Shown here in pieces: positions 35,521 to 44,228 of a stretch of DNA of 64,000 nucleotides (position 1 is the stretch's first letter; each line of letters opens with the position of its first letter). The translations under genes were made by a program, and so were the position numbers. The stretch spans positions 4,029,149 to 4,093,148 of the forward strand of contig NZ_CP101166.1 of the NCBI RefSeq assembly GCF_024298885.1, in the 5' to 3' direction. The DNA is from Haloglomus halophilum. GTDB taxonomy: Archaea > Halobacteriota > Halobacteria > Halobacteriales > Haloarculaceae. The notes under the pieces were generated by a model. It ran no database searches and was not told where the DNA came from. It saw only the letters and a program-made list of their open reading frames with translations.

Positions 35521-36447
35521 ATGACCAGCGACGACCCGCCGGGGCTGACCGACGCCCTCGCGGCGGTCGAGCGCGACCACGGCGCCCGCGTGGTGGCCGT
35601 CCGCGACATCGGCAGCCGGGCGTGGAACCTCCACTCGGCGACGAGCGACCACGACGTGGCGGCGCTGTTCGTCCAGCGGCCCGCCGCGTACGCACGGCTC
35701 GGCGACGTGGTCGAGTCCGTCGAGCGAACTGCCGGGGAGACGGAACTCCGGGCGTGGAACGTCCGCCGGTTCGGCGAACTGCTCGCGGACTCCAACCCGA
35801 CCGCGCTGGAGTTCTGCCACTCGCCGCTCGTCCACCGACCCTACGAGCCGCTCGCGGCGCTCGTCGCGGACGTGGCCGACCGGTTCGACCCGATGGCCGT
35901 CTACCACCACTACCGGTCGCTAGCGACGCGGCAGTACCACAAGTACCTCCAGCGGCGGCTGCTCGACGGCGGCGAGCCGGTGTCCGTGGTGGTCGAGGAA
36001 CTCGAAGACGCGTACCGCGTCCGACCGGTCGACACCCCCGACGCCCCTGACACTCCCGACGCCCCGACCGAGCGCGTCCCGAAGGACCGCTACGAGGCGG
36101 CGACCACTGACCGGACGGTCAAGCGGGCGCTGTACGTCGTCCGGGGCATCCTCTACGCCGCGTACGTCCGCGACACCCACCGGTTCCCGCCGCTCGACTT
36201 CGGCGCGTTCCTCGACTCGGTCGGTGCGGTCGACGGGTTCGACCCGGACCCGGAGCTGGTGGCGACGGCACGCGACCTCGCCGAGCGCAAGCGGGCCGGC
36301 GAGGGGGGCGCGGTCGTGGGCGACCCCGTCGGTCAGGACGCGTTGCCGCCGGAGCATATCGACCCGGGGACACACGCCGTCCGAGGGATTCCTCGAGAGC
36401 GGGTGAACGCGTTCATCGAGCGAGCACTCGCCGACGCACCCGAGTGA
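35521..36447 (+). CDS. Predicted nucleotidyltransferase (COG3541-like)
   Basis: This 308-residue protein has the Pol beta-type signature: Gly31-Ser32 in DIGSRAWNLHSATSDHD with Asp43 and Asp45 as metal ligands. The helical C-terminal half (HHYRSLATRQYHKYL, VKRALYVVRGILYA) matches the COG3541 group, whose relatives include the RNA repair enzyme RlaP. It is divergent from tmcA. A nucleotide-transfer role is expected; the substrate is unknown. Confidence 0.85.
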   Translation: MTSDDPPGLTDALAAVERDHGARVVAVRDIGSRAWNLHSATSDHDVAALFVQRPAAYARLGDVVESVERTAGETELRAWNVRRFGELLADSNPTALEFCHSPLVHRPYEPLAALVADVADRFDPMAVYHHYRSLATRQYHKYLQRRLLDGGEPVSVVVEELEDAYRVRPVDTPDAPDTPDAPTERVPKDRYEAATTDRTVKRALYVVRGILYAAYVRDTHRFPPLDFGAFLDSVGAVDGFDPDPELVATARDLAERKRAGEGGAVVGDPVGQDALPPEHIDPGTHAVRGIPRERVNAFIERALADAPE

Positions 36448-36591
36448 GTCTGATGCCGGTTGCCGGCGTGGGGCGAGTGCGCCGCCCCCTCGACCGCCAC
36501 AGGAGTCCGCAGAACCCGCCGGTTCCCGCGACAGGCGGCAGGTCCCGCGGGGGCCGTCGGGCCCAAACCGCGACCGTGACAAGCCCGTCTC

Positions 36592-36861
36592 ATGAGCTAC
36601 GCCGAGCAGGTCGCGAACACGATCGATGAGTTGCGGACGGTCGCCGAGGAGCACGGCTGCGAGGTCGGCCGGGCCGGGAGCTACGACTGCATCGTGGTCG
36701 GCGGGACCGGTGAGACCATCCGCCCGGTGCCGACGGCGGTGTTCCGGAAGGCCCGGGCGCTGGGGCTGGAGGCTGCGGGTGCCCACGTGGACGAGGCGAC
36801 CGGCCGGCCGCAGGTCGGGTTCGACTTCGTCGAGCCGCCCGAGCGCGGCGACGAGGAGTGA
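36592..36861 (+). CDS. Conserved-type small protein, unknown function
   Basis: This 89-residue soluble protein has a helical start (EQVANTIDELRTVAEEHGCEV) and a beta-rich centre (SYDCIVVGGTGE). It is acidic at the C terminus. No family name comes to mind. The composition and G/C-rich third positions match neighbouring genes, which supports a real gene. Confidence 0.65.
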   Translation: MSYAEQVANTIDELRTVAEEHGCEVGRAGSYDCIVVGGTGETIRPVPTAVFRKARALGLEAAGAHVDEATGRPQVGFDFVEPPERGDEE

Positions 36862-36918
36862 GAGCGCGCCGCGGGCCGACCCACCAGAGTCATACCGGAG
36901 GCCGCGCTACCGGAGTGC

Positions 36919-37209
36919 ATGTCAGACCAGTCCGACGCGGTCACGCTCACCATCGACGGCCCCGACGGCGACGACGAGGTCACGCTCCCGGAAGGGCTCC
37001 TCGAGATGCTCGCCGAGGGCGACGAGTCCGCGGCCCAGGTCGTCGGTGACCTCGCGATGTTCGGCTGCGCCCAGCGCATCCACGCCACCGTCCACCACTC
37101 CGAGGGCGGCGTGGACGAGGAACTGGAGGCCATCGAGGAGACGACGATGGACCTGTTCGAGGAGCGATTCGGCGCCACCTACGGCGAGCTGACCGGCCAC
37201 CAGCACTGA
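36919..37209 (+). CDS. Conserved-type small acidic protein, unknown function
   Basis: This 96-residue protein opens with a beta-strand (VTLTIDGPDGDDEVTLPEG) and then is helical (ALLEMLAEGDE-like, then EELEAIEETTMDLFEERF). It is strongly acidic. It follows the previous small gene on the same strand with a 57-base gap. I do not recognise a function. Confidence 0.65.
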   Translation: MSDQSDAVTLTIDGPDGDDEVTLPEGLLEMLAEGDESAAQVVGDLAMFGCAQRIHATVHHSEGGVDEELEAIEETTMDLFEERFGATYGELTGHQH

Positions 37210-37231
37210 GTCGGCCGCACTTCTTTGCCGT

Positions 37232-37903
37232 TCACGGAACCTCGTACGACAGCAGCACGCCGTCGTCCAGCCGTTCGACCGACGCCAGCGACAGCGACGG
37301 GAACGACTCGACGAACCCCTCCCCGTCGGCCAGCGTCGGGGCGTCCCGCCCGCCGATGACCAGCGACCCGACGTAGACGGTGAGCCGGTCGACGAGACCG
37401 GCGTCGAACAGCGAGAAGATGACCTCGCCGCCGCCCTCGACCATGAGCCGGTCGACGCCTCGCTCGGCGAGCGCATCGAGGCCAGCCGCGAGGTTGACCC
37501 GCGCTCGGTCCCCCTCACTCGGCGCGCGAACGACCGTCGCCCCCGCCGCTGCGAGCGCCCGCTCGCGGTCGTCCGAGAGCGCGTCGCTCGCGAGCAGGTA
37601 GGTCGTCGGGTCACCGTCGAGGATGGCGGCGTCGGGCGGCGTGCGCCCCCGGCTGTCGACGACGACCCGTGCGGGTGGACCATCCGCATCCGCCCGCTCG
37701 CTGGCGCGGTGGGTCTCGTCGTGACGTACCAGCGACGGGTCGTCCGCGAGGACGGTCCCGACACCGACGAGCACGGCGTCGGTCTCGGCGCGGAGGCGGT
37801 CGACGCGGGCGAAGTCCTCGTCGCCGGAGATGCGGACCTGCTCGCGCCGGCGGGTCGAGAGCTTCCCGTCGGCGCTGGTCGCCGCGTTGACGTGGACGTA
37901 CAC
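37232..37903 (-). CDS. arfC: 2,5-diamino-6-ribosylaminopyrimidinone 5'-phosphate reductase (ArfC/RibD-C type)
   Basis: In archaea this NADPH-dependent enzyme reduces the ribosyl side chain of the pyrimidine intermediate in riboflavin and F420 synthesis. The 223-residue protein has the RibD-C pattern: N-terminal VHVNAATSADGKLST, then VDRLRAETDAVLVGVGTVLADDPSL, and the glycine-rich MVEGGGEVIFSLF near residue 170. It has no deaminase domain, as expected for the archaeal single-function enzyme. It may act after the creatininase-family protein at 12783-13577 if that one is ArfB. Confidence 0.9.
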   Translation of the reverse strand: MYVHVNAATSADGKLSTRRREQVRISGDEDFARVDRLRAETDAVLVGVGTVLADDPSLVRHDETHRASERADADGPPARVVVDSRGRTPPDAAILDGDPTTYLLASDALSDDRERALAAAGATVVRAPSEGDRARVNLAAGLDALAERGVDRLMVEGGGEVIFSLFDAGLVDRLTVYVGSLVIGGRDAPTLADGEGFVESFPSLSLASVERLDDGVLLSYEVP

Positions 37904-37958
37904 ACCGGCCGTGCGGTCCGGGGGCGAAAACGGGTTTCGGTGCGTGGGGATCCGCGGC

Positions 37959-38693
37959 TCAGACCTCGACGGCCAGCATCAGCTCGTCGACCGGCTCGCC
38001 GTCGATGCGGTAGTGGCCCTCGCGGACGGCCTCGACCTCCCAGCCGTGGTCCTCGAGGAACTCGGCGGCGGCCTCGTTCGTCGCCGGGACGGAGTTGTAG
38101 ACGCGGTCGTAGCCGTTGGCCGCCGCCCAGCCGACCCCGCGGACGAGGAGGTGGCTGCCGATGCCGAGCCCCTGGTACTGGTCGACCACGCCGACGGTGA
38201 GTTCGGCGGTGTGGGACAGCTTCGCCAGTTCGTTCCCCTTCACGCCGGCCCAGCCCACCACGTCGCCGTCGACGGTCGCCACGAAGAACACGCGCGTCTC
38301 CACCTCGTTGTGCCGCAGCAGCGTCTCCTCGCTCTCGACGATGTCCGCGACCGATTCGGCCTCGACGTAGGGCGCGGTCTCGGTGGTCGAGCGGATGGCC
38401 CCGATGAGGCCGGTCAGGTCGTCCTGGCGGGCCTGCCGGATGCAGAACAGCGTGTCGTCGACCTCGTACTCCTCGACGGCGCCGGACTCGAAGGCGACCT
38501 CCAGAGCCCCCTCCTCGGTCCTGTTCAGGGCGCCGTCCCGAACCAGCATCGCGACGTGGTGGCCGAACATCTCGTGGTCCATCCGCAGGTCCTGCCGGGC
38601 CTCCTCGTAGTCGACGCGTCCGTGGCGTTCGACAAGGTCGTAGATCTCCTGTCGCTCCGGCCGCTCGAACGTCGGCTGCTGGCGGAACTCCAT
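37959..38693 (-). CDS. GNAT N-acetyltransferase with N-terminal winged-helix-like region
   Basis: The ATG at 38693 (not the one five codons earlier) gives MEFRQQPTFERPERQ. The 244-residue protein has two parts. Residues 1-75 are helical with a winged-helix look (EIYDLVERHGRVDYEEA, then MLVRDGALNRTEEG). Residues 78-244 are a GNAT domain with the acetyl-CoA loop VDQYQGLGIGSHLL. The fused N terminus could bind nucleic acid or another protein. The acceptor is unknown. Confidence 0.82.
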   Translation of the reverse strand: MEFRQQPTFERPERQEIYDLVERHGRVDYEEARQDLRMDHEMFGHHVAMLVRDGALNRTEEGALEVAFESGAVEEYEVDDTLFCIRQARQDDLTGLIGAIRSTTETAPYVEAESVADIVESEETLLRHNEVETRVFFVATVDGDVVGWAGVKGNELAKLSHTAELTVGVVDQYQGLGIGSHLLVRGVGWAAANGYDRVYNSVPATNEAAAEFLEDHGWEVEAVREGHYRIDGEPVDELMLAVEV

Positions 38694-38842
38694 ACCGTAC
38701 CCGTTCATCGCCGGGTGACTTAGATACACGGTAACGTTCGACAACCGGCCACCGGCCGTCGAGCGTGGTGGGACGGGCGCCACCGTCCATACGAGTCCGT
38801 GCAAGCAGGTCATTTATCTGGAGCCACGGCGAGGGTCGAGGT

Positions 38843-40648
38843 ATGGCAACGGACCCCATCGACTACGGTGCCCTCGACGAGGCCGCGGACTGCAACTACT
38901 GGACGTACGACCCCACGTTGCAGGGCGTCGCGGAGCGGCTCTACCCCGAGTCCGACCTCGACTGGGCACGACGCCAGCTCTCGGCGTTCGGCGAGGTGCT
39001 GGGCCACACCGTCGCCCACAACGCCGACCTGATCGACGACAACCCGCCGGAGCTGCACACCTACGACAACTACGGCGAGGTGCAGAACCACGTCGAGTAC
39101 CACCCGAAGCAGTTCGAGAACGAGCGCATCACCTACGACGAGTTCGGTCTCAGCCACGACGTCTTCCACGCGCCCGAGGGCCGCGAGGAGCCGCTGAACA
39201 TCTCGCACGCCCTCCTGATGCAGACGTTCCTCTCGTACGCCGACCAGGGGTTCACCTGTCCGGCGTCGATGACCGTCGGCGCGGCCATCGTCCTCGAGAA
39301 GTTCGACGACGGCCCGCTTGAGGAGTTCTTCCAGGGACTCACGGCCGACGACTACGACGAGCACATCGAGGGCGCCATGTTCCTCACGGAGAAGCAGGGC
39401 GGCTCCGACGTGGGTGCCAACGAGACCCGCGCCGAGCCGGCCGACCCCGAGACGGTCTCCGACGACGCGCCAGAGGACGCCGAGGTCTACCGGCTCCACG
39501 GCGAGAAGTGGTTCTGCTCGAACATCGACGGGCAGGGCGCGCTCGCGCTGGCCCGCACCCCGGACGCCGACGAGGGGACCGCCGGCCTGTCGCTGTTCCT
39601 CGTCCCGCACGAGGTCGACGGCGAGCCCAACGGACAGGTGTACCGCCGGCTGAAGGACAAACTCGGGACGCTCTCGGTGCCGACGGGCGAGATCGAGTTC
39701 GAGGGCGCCGAGGCCTACCTCGTCGGCGAGGCGGAACGCGGCTTCAAGTACATGGCCGAGATGATGAACTACGAGCGGCTCTCGAACGCGGCCGCTTCGG
39801 TCTCGGCCATCGGCCGCACCCTGCTCGCGGCGAAGGTCCGGGCCGCCGACCGCGAGGCGTTCGGCGATGTCATTCAGGAGTACCCGCTGATGCGGCGTGA
39901 CCTCGTCGAGATGACCGTGGACTACGAGGCCGCAACGGCGTTCACCTTCGAGGCCGCGCGGCTGATGGACCGCCGTGAGGAGGAGGGCGACGATTCCGAT
40001 GCGTACCGCCTGATGCGGCTGCTCATCCCCATCGCGAAGTACCGGACCGCGCGGATGGCCGTCGACAACACGAGCTACGCGATGGAGGTGCTGGGCGGCA
40101 ACGGCTACGTCTCCGGGTTCGTCACGGAGCGGTTCTTCCGCGACGCGCAGGTGCTCCCCATCTGGGAGGGTCCATCCAACGTCCTCTCGCTGGACGTGCT
40201 GCGCGCGCTGGAGCGCGAGGGAGCGGCCGAATCGCTGCTCCCGTACGTGCAGGAAAAGCTCGACGCCGTCGAGCATCCACACCTCGAACCGCTGGCCGAG
40301 GAGGTCGAGGCGGCCTTCGGCGACCTCCAGCGCGGCCTCGGCGCGCTCGCGGGCGAGGACGGCGACTACGCCCAGTACCAGGCCAAGAAGCTCGCGGACC
40401 TCATCTTCGACGTGGTGACGGCCACGCTCCTGCTCGAACAGGCCCAGGACGACATCGACGCCGGTGAGGGCCGCCGCGCCCTCGTGGCGGAGGGCTTCGT
40501 CAACACCCGCTTCCGCGACGAGTCACGCGTCATCGACTCCGGCGAGCGCTTCGCCATGACCGACGAGGTGTTCGACGGCGTCGCGCGGTACGCGAGCGTG
40601 GAGCCCGACGCGCTGGTCGATACCCCCGAGCCGACCGCCGACGACTGA
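38843..40648 (+). CDS. Acyl-CoA dehydrogenase (AidB-like)
   Basis: This 601-residue protein belongs to the larger acyl-CoA dehydrogenase subgroup typified by AidB. The FAD-site segment AMFLTEKQGGSDVGAN and the helical C-terminal half (RTARMAVDNTSYAMEVLGGNGY) are clear. These flavoenzymes introduce a double bond into an acyl-CoA; AidB itself is linked to alkylation protection. An upstream in-frame start at 38765 is not favoured because the extra residues are basic and lack family similarity. Confidence 0.88.
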   Translation: MATDPIDYGALDEAADCNYWTYDPTLQGVAERLYPESDLDWARRQLSAFGEVLGHTVAHNADLIDDNPPELHTYDNYGEVQNHVEYHPKQFENERITYDEFGLSHDVFHAPEGREEPLNISHALLMQTFLSYADQGFTCPASMTVGAAIVLEKFDDGPLEEFFQGLTADDYDEHIEGAMFLTEKQGGSDVGANETRAEPADPETVSDDAPEDAEVYRLHGEKWFCSNIDGQGALALARTPDADEGTAGLSLFLVPHEVDGEPNGQVYRRLKDKLGTLSVPTGEIEFEGAEAYLVGEAERGFKYMAEMMNYERLSNAAASVSAIGRTLLAAKVRAADREAFGDVIQEYPLMRRDLVEMTVDYEAATAFTFEAARLMDRREEEGDDSDAYRLMRLLIPIAKYRTARMAVDNTSYAMEVLGGNGYVSGFVTERFFRDAQVLPIWEGPSNVLSLDVLRALEREGAAESLLPYVQEKLDAVEHPHLEPLAEEVEAAFGDLQRGLGALAGEDGDYAQYQAKKLADLIFDVVTATLLLEQAQDDIDAGEGRRALVAEGFVNTRFRDESRVIDSGERFAMTDEVFDGVARYASVEPDALVDTPEPTADD

Positions 40649-40825
40649 GGCCGGGCGGCACTGCCACATGCGACGTCGGCACACGGCCTCGGGCACCTTT
40701 TACGCGCACAGTTCGATAACCTGGATGATAAAGTAGCTACTAGCGATTTCTGTGCCAGGAATCGAGAATTGTGTGTGAACCCTCGTGTTCGTCGAGCTGT
40801 GCAGTCGGTAGCGAGTGCTCCGGTT

Positions 40826-40981
40826 TCACTCCGCCTCCTCGTGTTTCTGGTAGCTCCGGTAACTCATCGCGTCGCCGTCGACGATGACCGTCTCGGTGCC
40901 GTGGTCGCTCTCCGGGTCGACCTCCAGTCCGCCGTCGCCGGCCTCGTCTCCGAACACGTACGGATTGCTATGTTCTGCCAT
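40826..40981 (-). CDS. 51-residue acidic protein
   Basis: Reading the minus strand from the ATG at 40981 gives 51 codons and a TGA at 40826-40828. The product is acidic (composition rich in Asp, Glu and Gly), contains NPYVFGDEAGDGG and ends in SYRSYQKHEEAE. A TATA-like box lies about 27 bases upstream, which supports a leaderless message. No family is recognised. It is divergent from the first acylase gene and follows the acyl-CoA dehydrogenase in convergent orientation. Confidence 0.65.
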   Translation of the reverse strand: MAEHSNPYVFGDEAGDGGLEVDPESDHGTETVIVDGDAMSYRSYQKHEEAE

Positions 40982-41005
40982 ACCACGATGTGGGGGACGT
41001 GGCGG

Positions 41006-41012
41006 TATATAC
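41006..41012 (-). promoter_or_regulatory. TATA-like box for the 51-residue protein
   Basis: The minus-strand motif GTATATA is centred about 27 bases before the ATG at 40981, ideal for a leaderless archaeal transcript. Confidence 0.6.
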
Positions 41013-41144
41013 GTTGTGGCGACGTGCGCCGGGCGTCAGACGGGGTCTCGGCCGTTCCGGAACCTTCCGGCGACGTTCGTCCATCTTAAACGGCCTGCCA
41101 TCCCGGGGGAAGACGCTACGCCCCTGATTGAAGGTTCGTTCAGT

Positions 41145-44108
41145 ATGAAGCGACGAACGTTCACGCAGGGGCTCGGCGCCGCCGTCGGTACCGGGCTCCT
41201 GGGCGGTATCGCCAGCGGCCGGGGGGACACGCTCTCGGAGATCGAGATCGAGACGACCGAGTACGGCGAGAGCCACGTCTACGCCGACGACCTCTACGCG
41301 CTGTCGTACGGGAACGGCTACGTGCAGGCCCGCGACCGGCTGTTCGAGATGGACGCTCTCCGACACGTGGGCTACGGGGACAGCGCGGCCATCATCGGGC
41401 CCTCGCAGCTGGGCTCGGACATCTCCGTCCGCCGCGACCTCTACAGCGAGACCGAGATGGAGTCGATGTACGAGGCCGCGAGCGAGACGACGCGCACCGC
41501 GCTGGAGGGGTTCGCCGCCGGCGTCAACCGTCGTATCGTCGAACTCGCCGGGACGGGTGACCTGCCCGGGGAGTTCGCGGCACTGGGACACGCCCCCGAG
41601 CCGTGGGACCCGGTCGACTCCATCGCGGCCATCAGCTACGCCATCGGCTACTTCGGTGTCTCCGGCGGCGGCGAACTCGGCAACGCGAAGACGCTCGCGC
41701 ACCTGTTCGAGGAGTTCGACGACCCGGCCGAGGCGTACGCGGCGTACGGCGACCTGAACACGCTCCGGACACCCGAGTCCCACTACGCCAGCATCCCCGC
41801 GACCGACAAGACGGTGGAGGCGGGCGAGACGATCCCCGACTCGCTGGCCGACCTGCCGGAGCGTCAGCGCGAGTTCGTGTCGGCCGCCGCGGACGCCGAG
41901 CCGTGGGGCGTGCAGACGGAGGTGGACCTCCCGGAGGACCTGGCCGACGCGGTCCCGCAGGCCCGGGGCATCATGGAGGGGTTCAAGTTCGGCTCCAACG
42001 CCATCGTCGTCGACGGCGAGCACACCGAGACGGGCGAGCCGATGCTGGGCGGCGGCCCGCAGATGGGCTACTTCAAGCCACCCGTCATCCACGAGATCGG
42101 CCTGCACGGCGCGGGCTTCGATGTGACCGGCATCGGCGTCGTCGGGGCGCCGTCGGTCGTCATCGGGCGGAGCGACCACCTCTCGTGGACGGTCACCTCC
42201 GGGCGCGACGACATGATCGACACCTACGCCGTCGAACTGGACCCCGACGACCGCCATCGCTACCGCTGGAACGGGGAGTGGCACGAGATGGACACGGAGA
42301 CGGTCGTCCACCGCGCCTCGCTGCCGGGGAGCGTCGTCGAGGGGGACCCGTCGGTGCAGGTGGTCGAACAGGAGCTCGCCCGCATCGAGCAGAACGGCGA
42401 CACGATGCCCGTCGTCGCGTGGAACGAGGAGGAGAACGTCGCCTGGTGCCAGCGCAAGACCACGCGCTATCAGGAGCTCTCGGGGGCCTTCCGCTGGGCC
42501 GAGGTCGGGCGCGCCGACACGCTCGACGAGTTCGAGGACGCCCTCGCGGAGTTCCCGTTCACCTTCAACTTCCACGTCATCAGCGACCGCGAGGACGAAC
42601 CCGACATCTCGTTCATCCACACCGGGGAGGTCCCCGACCGGGTCGGTCCGTGGGACGGCCGGCTGCCCGTCCCGGGGGGCGAACCTCACTGGAACAGCAC
42701 GCGGCTCGCCCAGCTGGAGGGGACGGTCGCGCACGGCTCCTCGCGGGGCTACTTCGTCAACTGGAACAACGGCCCGGCGGTCGGCTGGCGGGCCGACGAC
42801 GCCGAGCGCTCCTGGGGCACCACCCACCGCGTCGAGGTGCTGGACCGGTTCACGCGACAGGCGCTGGCCGACACGGGTGATGCGCTCTCGCTCGACGACG
42901 TGAAGTCGGTCATCGAGCTGGCGGCGAAGCACGACTCGGCGGCGCCACAGTGGCTCGAACCGGTCATCGCCGCGGGCGCGGAGAGCGACGACCAGCTGGT
43001 CCGCGAGATGGCGGCCGAACTCGAGTCGTGGCTGGCCGACGGCTGCTCCTGGCGGACCGCCGACGGCGGGTTCGGCGGCGAGCGCTACGCAGGCGGCGGG
43101 ATGGCCATCTTCGAGGCCGTCCGACGAGCCCTCAGCGAGCGCGCACTCGGCGACGAGCTCGGACCACACCGCCACGTCGCGGCCTACGACCCCAGCGGCG
43201 GCGGCGGGGCATCGCTCGGCAACGGGCCGGACCCGCACGCCGCGGACCACGGGAACGCGAAGCAGGACCAGCTGCTCGCCGACGCGCTTCACCTCCGGAC
43301 GGAGTACGACTGGTTCCGGGGAGCCACGAGCGGCGAGGGGCCCGGCCGTGGCCGGGGTCGAGGGCGGGGACGGGGGCGAGGACGAGGACGAGACGGCAGA
43401 GCACGGCGCCGTGACCGCGTCGTCCGCGCGGCACTGGCCGACGCCCGCGACGAGCTCGTCGACCGGTTCGGGACCGTCGACCCGTCGACCTGGCAGCTGC
43501 CCCGGTACAGCAGCACCTTCTCGGCACTCGGGGCGACGCCCACGGAGGCCATCCCGATGTCGAACCGGGCGTCCTACATGCAGGCCATCGCGGCCGGCGA
43601 GGGGCTCGACGGGGCCGGGGACGCGCTGCCCCCGGGGAACTCGGGGCACGTGAACGCCGCCGAGCTCGTCGCGGCTCAGGCGGGCCGCGGCCCGGAGCGC
43701 CTGACCGACCAGCTCGAACTGTACGCGAACTACGAGTACAAACCCCACCCACACACCCGCGATGAGGTGGCCGAGACGGCCGTCGAATCGACCACGGTCC
43801 GCGCGACGACGCCCTCGCTCACCGGCCCGGTGGAGCCGGTCCGGGACCTGCCGGCGGACGTCCTCTCGCCGCTGCTCGAACTCCAGTCCGCCAGCCAGCC
43901 CGGTGACGCCGCGGACGCCGTCTCCGAGACGACAGGCGCCGTGACCGGGGCCGTCGAGTCGGCGAGCGAGACGGGGACGACCGGAGCGGCGGACGACACC
44001 GGCGAGTCGATACTCGGTACCGGAGCAGCAACCGACGATTCGGCGACGGAGTCCGGCGGTGACGGTCTGACCGGTGGTGATCTCCTGGGCGGGCTGTTGG
44101 ACCGCTGA
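41145..44108 (+). CDS. Tat-exported penicillin-acylase-family hydrolase, copy 1
   Basis: The ATG at 41145 gives a twin-arginine signal (KRRTFTQGLG). The 987-residue N-terminal-nucleophile hydrolase has the YGNGYVQARDRLFEMD start of the alpha chain and the processing site before Ser284 (FKFG|SNAIVV), followed by PMLGGGPQMGYFKPP. Relatives cleave amides such as acyl-homoserine lactones, penicillins or N-acyl amino acids. Near 43338-43410 an Arg/Gly run is unlike the rest; reading the same bases in the next frame gives an acidic, G/C-third-position stretch, which suggests a compensated frameshift. The C-terminal tail is acidic and low complexity. Confidence 0.85.
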   Translation: MKRRTFTQGLGAAVGTGLLGGIASGRGDTLSEIEIETTEYGESHVYADDLYALSYGNGYVQARDRLFEMDALRHVGYGDSAAIIGPSQLGSDISVRRDLYSETEMESMYEAASETTRTALEGFAAGVNRRIVELAGTGDLPGEFAALGHAPEPWDPVDSIAAISYAIGYFGVSGGGELGNAKTLAHLFEEFDDPAEAYAAYGDLNTLRTPESHYASIPATDKTVEAGETIPDSLADLPERQREFVSAAADAEPWGVQTEVDLPEDLADAVPQARGIMEGFKFGSNAIVVDGEHTETGEPMLGGGPQMGYFKPPVIHEIGLHGAGFDVTGIGVVGAPSVVIGRSDHLSWTVTSGRDDMIDTYAVELDPDDRHRYRWNGEWHEMDTETVVHRASLPGSVVEGDPSVQVVEQELARIEQNGDTMPVVAWNEEENVAWCQRKTTRYQELSGAFRWAEVGRADTLDEFEDALAEFPFTFNFHVISDREDEPDISFIHTGEVPDRVGPWDGRLPVPGGEPHWNSTRLAQLEGTVAHGSSRGYFVNWNNGPAVGWRADDAERSWGTTHRVEVLDRFTRQALADTGDALSLDDVKSVIELAAKHDSAAPQWLEPVIAAGAESDDQLVREMAAELESWLADGCSWRTADGGFGGERYAGGGMAIFEAVRRALSERALGDELGPHRHVAAYDPSGGGGASLGNGPDPHAADHGNAKQDQLLADALHLRTEYDWFRGATSGEGPGRGRGRGRGRGRGRGRDGRARRRDRVVRAALADARDELVDRFGTVDPSTWQLPRYSSTFSALGATPTEAIPMSNRASYMQAIAAGEGLDGAGDALPPGNSGHVNAAELVAAQAGRGPERLTDQLELYANYEYKPHPHTRDEVAETAVESTTVRATTPSLTGPVEPVRDLPADVLSPLLELQSASQPGDAADAVSETTGAVTGAVESASETGTTGAADDTGESILGTGAATDDSATESGGDGLTGGDLLGGLLDR

Positions 44109-44228
44109 CTCCGGAACGGACCGCCACCAGGTTCGAGCGGCTAGAATCCTGACTCAGCGTTCAATCAATAAACACCCCTCTAAAGGCGGCGACATCGCTT
44201 AGCGGGGATAGGGGAACAGTGCGGACAC

